This document shows, one piece after another, positions 6,509 through 11,542 of a DNA stretch of 11,542 nt. Position 1 is the stretch's first letter, and each line of letters begins with the position of its first letter. The notes under the pieces are model-generated. The model did no database searches. It saw nothing but the letters and a program-made list of their open reading frames with translations, and was not told where the DNA came from. The stretch covers positions 1 through 11,542 of the forward strand of contig JAJYTL010000077.1 in assembly GCA_021793055.1 (NCBI GenBank), given 5' to 3'. Both the position numbers and the translations under genes were made by a program. This DNA is from Pseudomonadota bacterium. GTDB taxonomy: Bacteria > Pseudomonadota > Alphaproteobacteria > Ferrovibrionales > Ferrovibrionaceae.

Positions 6509-7557
6509 CGAAAACCTTGCGCGGACGGTGGCTGCGGCGTTCTCTCTCTCCGCGCGGCGCCGCGCGGCTCCTGGTCGCCGCGGCCGTCGCCGCGGTGGTG
6601 TTGCGCCCCGGCCTCGCGCTCGCGCTCGATCACGTGGTTCTCGGCACCGACTGGAAGGCCGAGGCGGAACACGGCGGCTATTACCAGGCGATCGCCACCG
6701 GCATCTACCGCAAATACGGCCTCGACGTGACCATCCGGCAGGGTGGGCCACAGGTCAACCAGGCCCAGCTCATGGCCGCCGGCCGGCTGGATTTCGAGGT
6801 CGCGCCGAATTCCTTCATCGCCCTCAATTTTGCCAAGGAGGGGGTGCCGGTGGTGGCGGTCGCGGCGATGTTTCAGAAGGACCCGAGCGTCCTCATCGCC
6901 CATCCCGGCCAGGGCGACACGTCCTTTGCCGCGCTCAAAGGCAAGCCGATCATGATCAGCGCCGACACGCGGGTCGGATTCTGGCTCTTTCTCAAGGCTA
7001 AATTCGGCTATCGCGACAGCCAGATCCGGCCCTATAACTTCACCGTTGCGCCCTTCCTCGCCGACAAACGGGCGATCCAGCAGGGCTATCTGACGAGCGA
7101 GCCGTTCCTGATCGAGCAAAACGGCGTCAAGCCGGTGGTCTTGCTTCTCGCCGATGCCGGCTATTCGAGCTATGCCTCGGTGATCGAGACCTCGAAGCGT
7201 CTCGTGGCCAAGGATCCCGGTCTCGTGCAGCGCTTCGTCGATGCCAGCATCGAGGGCTGGTACAGCTATCTCGATGGCAACCCGGCACCGGGCGATGCCC
7301 TGATCAAGAAGGACAACCCCGACATGACCGACGCCTTGCTGCGCTATGGCCGGGCGGCGTTGAAACGCAATGGCGTGCTCGAGAGCGGCGATGCCCGGAC
7401 GCATGGCATCGGCGCCATGAGCGCGGCGCGTTGGGCCGCCTTCTTCCACACCATGGCGAAGGAGCGGCTCTATCCCGAAAACATGGATTACCGTCAGGCC
7501 TTCACCCTCCGCTTCGTCAACAAGCGGGTCGGATTGCGGGACAAGAAGTCGCCCTGA
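6505..7557 (+). CDS. ABC transporter periplasmic substrate-binding protein, NMT1/THI5-like
   Basis: Periplasmic ligand-binding component of the ABC importer encoded directly downstream, 350 residues. The start is a GTG overlapping the SDR stop (GTGA). The N-terminus has Arg-rich residues 6-21, a hydrophobic stretch (about 19-33) and a likely cleavage site after ALA at residue 40. The mature part opens with TDWKAEAEHGGYYQAIATG and continues IYRKYGLDVTI and GGPQVNQAQLMAAGRLDF, the pattern of the NMT1/THI5 family (relatives of ThiY, SsuA, TauA, RibY). This family binds pyrimidine precursors of thiamine, sulfonates, riboflavin and others, so the ligand is open. The yeast THI5 Cys-rich motif is absent. 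No thiamine genes or TPP riboswitch are nearby. An earlier in-frame ATG lies inside the SDR gene and would destroy the signal peptide. Confidence 0.92.
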   Translation: MTKTLRGRWLRRSLSPRGAARLLVAAAVAAVVLRPGLALALDHVVLGTDWKAEAEHGGYYQAIATGIYRKYGLDVTIRQGGPQVNQAQLMAAGRLDFEVAPNSFIALNFAKEGVPVVAVAAMFQKDPSVLIAHPGQGDTSFAALKGKPIMISADTRVGFWLFLKAKFGYRDSQIRPYNFTVAPFLADKRAIQQGYLTSEPFLIEQNGVKPVVLLLADAGYSSYASVIETSKRLVAKDPGLVQRFVDASIEGWYSYLDGNPAPGDALIKKDNPDMTDALLRYGRAALKRNGVLESGDARTHGIGAMSAARWAAFFHTMAKERLYPENMDYRQAFTLRFVNKRVGLRDKKSP

Positions 7558-7560
7558 TCG

Positions 7561-8328
7561 ATGGCGCAGCCGGTGGCACCCCTCGTTACGCTGACGGGCG
7601 TTTCCAAGCTCTTCGAGCAGGGCACGAAGGCGCTCGATGGCGTGGACATGCGCCTCGCCGAAGGCGAGTTCGCGAGCCTGCTCGGCCCGTCCGGCTGCGG
7701 CAAGAGCACGCTGCTGCGCATCGTCGCCGGCTTGGCCGAGCCGAGCGCCGGCGCCATCGCCTGGCTGGGCGATCGCGCGCCGGCCCGGGGCGAGATCGGC
7801 TTCGTCTTTCAGGAGCCGACTCTGATGCCCTGGGCCAAGGTCTTCGACAATGTTGCCCTGCCGTTCCGCCTCGTCGGTGCCGGAGGGGGCGAGGTCGCGG
7901 CGCGCGTCGAGGCGGCGATCGCGGGCGTCGGCCTCGCCGGATTCGAGGACGCCTATCCGCGTCAGCTTTCGGGCGGCATGCGGATGCGGGTTTCGATCGC
8001 CCGCGCCTTGGTTACCGCGCCGCGCCTTCTGCTCCTCGATGAACCCTTCGCCGCCCTGGACGAGATCACTCGCTTTCGCCTCAACGACGATCTCCGCCGG
8101 CTGTGGCAGGAGCGTCGGCCGACGGTGCTATTCGTCACCCATAGTGTCTACGAGGCGGTCTATCTCTCGCAACGGGTGATGGTGATGTCCGAGCGGCCGG
8201 GCCGCATCGTCGCCGACATGGCGATCGATCTGCCGGCCGCGCGGAGCGCCGATCTCCGCACCTCGCCGGCTTATGGCGAGGTGTGCCGGGCGCTCTCGCG
8301 GCGGCTCGCCGCCGAGGTCGCCGCATGA
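7561..8328 (+). CDS. ABC transporter ATP-binding protein (SsuB/TauB-like)
   Basis: Cytoplasmic ATPase of the importer, 255 residues. All motifs are intact: Walker A GPSGCGKST (42-50), Q-loop Gln84, signature LSGGM (136-140), Walker B LLLLDEP (156-162), D-loop AALD (164-167) and switch His194. The FVFQEPTLMPWAKVFDNV segment and the LSGGM signature are typical of the nitrate/sulfonate/taurine group. It starts 3 nt after the binding-protein stop, and its TGA overlaps the permease ATG (ATGA at 8325-8328), so translation of the two is likely coupled. Little ribosome-site sequence precedes the ATG (TGATCG). The partners are the binding protein and permease on either side. Confidence 0.95.
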   Translation: MAQPVAPLVTLTGVSKLFEQGTKALDGVDMRLAEGEFASLLGPSGCGKSTLLRIVAGLAEPSAGAIAWLGDRAPARGEIGFVFQEPTLMPWAKVFDNVALPFRLVGAGGGEVAARVEAAIAGVGLAGFEDAYPRQLSGGMRMRVSIARALVTAPRLLLLDEPFAALDEITRFRLNDDLRRLWQERRPTVLFVTHSVYEAVYLSQRVMVMSERPGRIVADMAIDLPAARSADLRTSPAYGEVCRALSRRLAAEVAA

Positions 8329-9116
8329 GCCGCTCGGAGCGTCTGACGCGCATGCTGGCGCCGCTCGGCATCGGCATCCTTCTTCTCGCGTTGTGGCAGG
8401 CCGCGGTCGCGATCGAGCACGTTCCCGCCTACATCCTGCCTGGGCCGGCCGCCATCGCCGACAGCCTGTGGCGGAACGGGCCGAGCCTCCTCGCCTCGCT
8501 CTGGATCACCTTCCGCATCACCATGGCGGCGCTTCTCGCCGCAGCCGGGCTTGGGCTTCTGCTCGCCATCGCCATCGCAGAATCGCGCTGGGTCGAAATC
8601 GCGGTTTTGCCCTATGCGGTGGCGCTGCAGGTGACGCCGATCGTCGCCATCGCGCCGCTGATCATCATCTGGGTCGGCAGCAACTTCTTTTCGCTGCTGA
8701 TCTGCGCTTGGCTGGTCGCCTTTTTCCCGGTGGTCGCCAATACCACGCTTGGGCTGAAAAGCGCCGACCACAACCTGCGCGACCTGTTTCTGCTCTATGG
8801 CGCGACGCGCTGGCAGCGTCTTTGGCGCTTGCGACTCCCGACCGCCTTGCCGTATTTCCTCAGCGGCTTGCGCATTTCCGGCGGGCTCGCGCTGATCGGG
8901 GCGGTGGTGGCGGAATTCGTCGCCGGCACCGGTGGCGCCGAAACCGGCATCGCCTTTCGCATCCTGGAAGCGGGCTATCGGCTGGAGATCGCGAAGATGT
9001 TCGCGGCGCTGGTCCTGCTCGCGCTGACCGGGATCGCGATCTACGGCGCGCTCGGCTGGCTCAATCACTGGCTTTTGCGCCACTGGCACGAAAGCGTGCT
9101 GCGGCGCGAGCCCTAG
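8325..9116 (+). CDS. ABC transporter permease (SsuC/TauC-like, BPD_transp_1)
   Basis: Integral inner-membrane channel of the importer, 263 residues, probably as a homodimer. Hydrophobic segments are visible at about 11-30, 58-85, 95-118, 122-144, 176-200 and 231-252, the usual six-helix pattern. The cytoplasmic EAA loop, which docks on the ATPase, is clear at about 154-172: Gly159 followed at the right distance by LRLP (169-172). The ATG at 8325 overlaps the ATPase stop. An in-frame upstream extension to 8283 would lie inside the ATPase gene and is rejected. It is the last gene of the operon; a convergent pstB follows after 94 nt. A single permease is normal for this transporter class. Confidence 0.94.
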   Translation: MSRSERLTRMLAPLGIGILLLALWQAAVAIEHVPAYILPGPAAIADSLWRNGPSLLASLWITFRITMAALLAAAGLGLLLAIAIAESRWVEIAVLPYAVALQVTPIVAIAPLIIIWVGSNFFSLLICAWLVAFFPVVANTTLGLKSADHNLRDLFLLYGATRWQRLWRLRLPTALPYFLSGLRISGGLALIGAVVAEFVAGTGGAETGIAFRILEAGYRLEIAKMFAALVLLALTGIAIYGALGWLNHWLLRHWHESVLRREP

Positions 9117-9149
9117 GGCCATATCACGTCCGACGGGCGGGTCCACATT

Positions 9150-9173
9150 CGAACGGCAGCACGCTCCGATTCG
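9150..9173. other. Weak hairpin in the convergent permease/pstB gap
   Basis: The 94-nt gap 9117-9210 separates convergent genes. CGAACGG (9150-9156) can pair with CCGATTCG (9166-9173) with one bulged A and a 9-nt loop. There is no T-run on either strand, so it is not a confident terminator. Nothing else is seen in the gap. Confidence 0.25.
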
Positions 9174-9210
9174 TTGGAACGGCGCAGGGGCTGGTATTGG
9201 GAGCGGCGGA

Positions 9211-10086
9211 TCAGCCGAAGCGGCCGGTGATATAGTCTTCGGTCTGCCGTTTGCTCGGGTTGGTGAAGATGGTTTCGGTATCGCCGAACTCGACCAGCTC
9301 GCCGAGGTACATCAGCGCCGTATAGTCGGAAACCCGGGCCGCCTGCTGCAGATTATGGGTGACGATCACCACCGTGTAGTCCTGGCGCAAGCGGGTCACC
9401 AGCTCCTCGATCTTCTGCGTCGAGAGCGGATCGAGCGCCGAGGCCGGTTCGTCGAATAGAATCACCTCGGGATTCAAGGCGATGGCCCGGGCGATGCAAA
9501 GTCGCTGCTGTTGGCCGCCGGAAAGCCGGTTGCCGAGGGCGTGCAGCTTGTCCTTCACCTCGTCCCAGAGGGCGGCATGCTGCAGCGCGGCCTCGACCCG
9601 CTCGTCCATCTCGGCCTTGGGCAGCCGCTGATAGAGTCGGATGCCGAAGGCGATGTTGTCGTAGATCGACATCGGGAACGAAGTCGGGGTCTGGAACACC
9701 ATGCCGACTCGCGCGCGCAACTGGTTGAGATCGATGCCCGGCCCGAGAATGTTCTCGCCGTCCAACAGCACCTCGCCCTCCGCCCGCTGGTGTGGATAGA
9801 GCTCGTAGATACGGTTGAGGATGCGGAGAAAGGTCGACTTGCCGCAGCCCGACGGCCCCATGATTGCCGTCACCCGGTTGGCGTAGAGGGTGAGGTCGAT
9901 CTTGTGGAGAACCTCGGTCTCGCCGTAGAAGAAGCTCAAGCTCCGGGTCGTGATCTTGGCCTCCGGTGCGGCCTCGGACTTGGCCGGAGTTGCCGCGGCC
10001 GTGTCGGCCGATGCCGGCGAGGATCCGCTCGGCGCCGAGAGCGGAACCACGGCGCTCTCCCCGGCGCTGGCGTTGGTGTCTTCCAT
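9211..10086 (-). CDS. pstB: Phosphate ABC transporter ATP-binding protein PstB
   Basis: ATPase of the high-affinity phosphate importer PstSCAB, 291 residues from the ATG at 10086. Motifs: Walker A GPSGCGKST (77-85), Q-loop Gln132 in VFQTPTSFPMS (the PstB hallmark), signature LSGGQQQR (188-195), Walker B VILFDEP (208-214), SALD, and switch His244. The C-terminus has the PstB-like YLGELVEFGDT and QTEDYITGRFG. An extra Ala/Ser/Pro-rich, probably disordered tail covers about residues 1-42. ATGs at 10140 and 10155 are in frame, but the latter falls within the proposed -10 region below the Pho box and the former would leave almost no leader, so 10086 is preferred although its ribosome site is weak. 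Unusually, no pstS, pstC, pstA or phoU is adjacent. Confidence 0.94.
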   Translation of the reverse strand: MEDTNASAGESAVVPLSAPSGSSPASADTAAATPAKSEAAPEAKITTRSLSFFYGETEVLHKIDLTLYANRVTAIMGPSGCGKSTFLRILNRIYELYPHQRAEGEVLLDGENILGPGIDLNQLRARVGMVFQTPTSFPMSIYDNIAFGIRLYQRLPKAEMDERVEAALQHAALWDEVKDKLHALGNRLSGGQQQRLCIARAIALNPEVILFDEPASALDPLSTQKIEELVTRLRQDYTVVIVTHNLQQAARVSDYTALMYLGELVEFGDTETIFTNPSKRQTEDYITGRFG

Positions 10087-10144
10087 GGGGAACTCGCGGC
10101 TACGGCGGATTGGTGCTGGTGCTGATGCTGAGTTCAACATGGCA

Positions 10145-10156
10145 AGCATAACCATA
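10145..10156 (-). promoter_or_regulatory. Candidate -10 element(s) of the pstB promoter
   Basis: On the minus strand two -10-like hexamers stand side by side: TATGGT (10156-10151) and TATGCT (10150-10145). The first begins 11 nt below the last Pho half-site, about the spacing at PhoB-activated promoters, where the Pho box replaces the -35. The start would fall near 10140, giving a leader of about 50 nt to the ATG at 10086. Confidence 0.5.
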
Positions 10157-10166
10157 GCGGCGCTTC

Positions 10167-10195
10167 GTTACAAATAAATGACACGACGATGACGG
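10167..10195 (-). promoter_or_regulatory. Pho box: three tandem PhoB half-sites upstream of pstB
   Basis: Read on the minus strand, three 7-bp units follow at an exact 11-bp period: CCGTCAT (10195-10189), spacer CGTC, GTGTCAT (10184-10178), AT spacer TTAT, TTGTAAC (10173-10167). The known PhoB half-site is CTGTCAT, with 4-bp, often AT-rich spacers. The units match it at 6/7, 6/7 and about 5/7 (allowing the usual final T or C). Together with location upstream of pstB this is strong evidence for control by PhoR-PhoB during phosphate limitation. Confidence 0.75.
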
Positions 10196-10235
10196 AAAAG
10201 CGGAGGCTGTCCGGCGGTTGCCGAAGGCCCGCCGG

Positions 10236-10279
10236 GGCGGCGGTTAAGAATTTGAAAAATCGAATAAATAATCGCCGCC
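10236..10279 (+). repeat. 11-bp inverted repeat with AT-rich loop
   Basis: GGCGGCGGTTA (10236-10246) pairs with TAATCGCCGCC (10269-10279): 10 Watson-Crick pairs plus one G-U pair in a plus-strand transcript, around a 22-nt AT-rich loop. No T-run follows. It could be a leader structure for the MFS gene, part of a small RNA, or an operator region. Function is unknown. Confidence 0.4.
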
Positions 10280-10332
10280 GGCGAAACGCTTGGGGGGTAA
10301 GCAGGTGCCGCTCGCGGGCTTGCCTTCGGCGG

Positions 10333-10373
10333 GGCCGGGCGGCACAAGGGGCGATCCAATCCGGCGCCCGGCC
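10333..10373. repeat. Perfect 9-bp inverted repeat upstream of MFS gene
   Basis: GGCCGGGCG (10333-10341) and CGCCCGGCC (10365-10373) are exact reverse complements with a 23-nt spacer. It follows the other inverted repeat in the same gap. All-GC arms make chance occurrence fairly likely. Confidence 0.35.
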
Positions 10374-10511
10374 GGGCCTGCCGGCGGCAAATCCATTGCT
10401 CGTCCGCGGCAACCGTGGCCATGCTCTTGATTGCCTCAGCTATTTCTGCCGGGCCGGCGGATGGTCACATCGGCGGGGCGCGCGCGAGACGGCGGCGCGG
10501 GCCGAAGAGAG

Positions 10512-11542
10512 ATGGGGGCGGGTCGGGTGAGATTGCGATCGAATTCCCCGCAAGGGCGCGCGGCGCCGCTGGGCGCGGCGACGGGCCGGGTCTCGCGCAG
10601 CGAAGCCTTGCGTTCCATTGGCCGTTCCCTTCGCCATCGCAATTACAGCCTGTTCTTCTCGGGTCAGGCGGTTTCCCTGATCGGCACCTGGATGCAGATG
10701 GTGGCGCTTTCCTGGCTGGTCTACGAGATGACCGGCTCGGAGTGGCTGCTCGGCCTCGTCGGCTTCGCTGCGCGCATCCCGATCTTCTTTCTTTCCCCTC
10801 TGGCCGGGACCTTCATCGACCGGATCGAGGGCCGGCGTCTCATCCTCGGGACCCAGACGGCGGCGATGGTGCTGGCCTTCGTCATGGCGGGGCTGGCGCT
10901 GAGCGGGGCGATCACGGTGTGGGAGATCATTCTGCTTTCGGTGTTGCTCGGGGTGGTCAACGCGATCGACATTCCGGCGCGCCAGACCTTTGTTGTGCGC
11001 ATGGTGGGCAAGGCGGACCTGTCGAACGCCATCGCCCTCAATTCGTCGCTGGTCAATATCGCCCGCACGGTCGGCCCGGCGATCGGCGGCTGGACCGTCG
11101 CCGCCCTCGGCGAGGGCTGGTGCTTCGCCATCAACGGCGCGAGTTTCCTCGCCGTCATCGTCGCGCTTCTGATGATGCGGATCGAGGATATCGCCGCGCC
11201 GCGCGCGCCGGTGAAGACCCTCGGCCACATGGCGGAGGGCATGCGCTATATGCGCCGTACGCCGCGCATCCGCTCGGTGCTGCTGTTGCTCGGCGTGGTC
11301 AGCGTGACCGGCGTTCCCTTCATGGTATTGCTGCCGGTCTTTGCCGGCCGGCTCGGCGCCGGCGGCGCCGAGGTTCTCGGCACGATGATGGCGGCCGCCG
11401 GCATCGGCTCGCTCCTTGCGGCGGCTCCGCTTGCTATGGTGCGCGATCCCGCCCGTGTCGATATCTGGCCGATCTGGGCCACCGTCGGTTTCGGCCTGAC
11501 TTTGATCGTCTTCGCGCTGCCGGTGCCCTATTGGCTGTCGCT
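10512..11542 (+). CDS. Major facilitator superfamily transporter, MFS_3/EntS-like (partial, 3' end outside window)
   Basis: Inner-membrane secondary transporter, probably an exporter. 343 codons are visible and the frame is open to the window edge; relatives are usually 400-550 residues. The first 43 residues are basic and soluble. The first helix runs from LFFSGQAVSLIGTWMQMVALSWLVY, followed by the loop motif GTFIDRIEGRRL (99-110), which corresponds to MFS motif A (D-R-x-G-R-R). DIPARQTFVVRMV and ALNSSLVNIARTVGPAIGG are characteristic of the MFS_3 (PF05977)/EntS-like DHA3 group. The start is taken as the ATG at 10512 after GAAGAGAG. A GTG at 10527 with GGGGG upstream is a good alternative. 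Substrate unknown; relatives export siderophores or drugs. It is divergent from pstB, and the Pho box faces pstB, so Pho control of this gene is not implied. Confidence 0.9.
   Translation, partial: MGAGRVRLRSNSPQGRAAPLGAATGRVSRSEALRSIGRSLRHRNYSLFFSGQAVSLIGTWMQMVALSWLVYEMTGSEWLLGLVGFAARIPIFFLSPLAGTFIDRIEGRRLILGTQTAAMVLAFVMAGLALSGAITVWEIILLSVLLGVVNAIDIPARQTFVVRMVGKADLSNAIALNSSLVNIARTVGPAIGGWTVAALGEGWCFAINGASFLAVIVALLMMRIEDIAAPRAPVKTLGHMAEGMRYMRRTPRIRSVLLLLGVVSVTGVPFMVLLPVFAGRLGAGGAEVLGTMMAAAGIGSLLAAAPLAMVRDPARVDIWPIWATVGFGLTLIVFALPVPYWLS

Larger units (their letters stand above)
10196..10511. other. Gene-free gap between pstB promoter and MFS gene
   Basis: 316 nt with no supported gene. A plus-strand frame starting at 10189 (113 codons) has Arg-rich content, mixed third-base use and no ribosome site, and ends inside the MFS gene; it is not accepted. 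The region has an AT-rich patch (10244-10272) enclosed by GC-rich arms and two inverted repeats, listed separately. The MFS promoter must lie here, but I cannot name its hexamers. Confidence 0.5.

Noticed and set aside
6505..6560. Twin-arginine signal in the binding protein (LRRSLS)
   Set aside because: The two arginines are not followed by the usual phenylalanine-containing S-R-R-x-F-L-K pattern; an ordinary Sec signal explains the sequence.
9117..9210. Bidirectional terminator between the permease and pstB
   Set aside because: Only a bulged 7-bp stem is found and there is no T-run on either strand.
8273..9235. 320-codon plus-strand frame overlapping the permease in another phase
   Set aside because: The permease frame has membrane segments and the EAA loop. 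The other frame is Arg/Ala/His-rich and runs into the antisense of pstB.
10189..10530. 113-codon plus-strand frame upstream of the MFS gene
   Set aside because: It starts inside the Pho box, has no ribosome site, third-base use unlike the neighbours, and ends within the MFS gene.
1..11542. Mobile element, phage or defence island
   Set aside because: No transposase, integrase, long terminal repeats, tRNA-linked attachment site, toxin-antitoxin pair or CRISPR repeats were found. The genes are ordinary metabolic, transport and ribosomal genes with uniform composition.

Overview
The window is a GC-rich chromosomal segment (coding regions favour G or C in the third codon position) that looks alphaproteobacterial, most likely Rhodospirillales-like. 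This rests on the GlcD/GlcE/GlcF protein types, the glcD-glcE-glcF order, the zinc-free short L36 protein and PstB. It is an inference from remembered family features, not from a search. No RNA gene, insertion sequence, phage gene or CRISPR array is visible.

Left part, minus strand (1-5287). Reading right to left: a SAM-dependent methyltransferase of unknown substrate (4331-5287), the ribosomal protein L36 gene rpmJ (4067-4192), and the three glycolate oxidase genes glcD (2315-3808), glcE (1080-2300) and glcF (from 1071, running off the left edge). glcD, glcE and glcF are 14 and 8 nt apart and form one operon. Their products make the FAD/FAD/iron-sulfur enzyme that oxidises glycolate to glyoxylate and passes electrons towards the quinone pool. 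rpmJ and glcDEF each have a plausible sigma-70-like promoter in the gap upstream.

Middle part, plus strand (5735-9116). Four tightly packed or overlapping genes form one operon: a classical short-chain dehydrogenase/reductase, an NMT1/THI5-type periplasmic binding protein starting at a GTG that overlaps the previous stop, an SsuB/TauB-type ATPase and an SsuC/TauC-type permease. Together they look like an uptake system for a small organic ligand plus a linked oxidoreductase. The substrate cannot be read from sequence. The shared upstream gap (5288-5734) with the divergent methyltransferase gene has an AT-rich core and two short inverted repeats that could be operators.

Right part. A stand-alone pstB (phosphate-transport ATPase, minus strand, 9211-10086) has no pstS, pstC, pstA or phoU beside it. 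Upstream lies the clearest regulatory signal in the window: three 7-bp PhoB-type half-sites at an exact 11-bp period (10167-10195), followed at the expected distance by -10-like hexamers. This placement also settles the pstB start codon. After a 316-nt structured gap, the window ends inside a plus-strand major facilitator transporter of the MFS_3/EntS-like (DHA3) type (10512 to right edge).

No clearly new multi-gene system is visible. The best leads are the self-standing, apparently Pho-regulated pstB and the SDR-plus-THI5-type ABC operon of unknown substrate.
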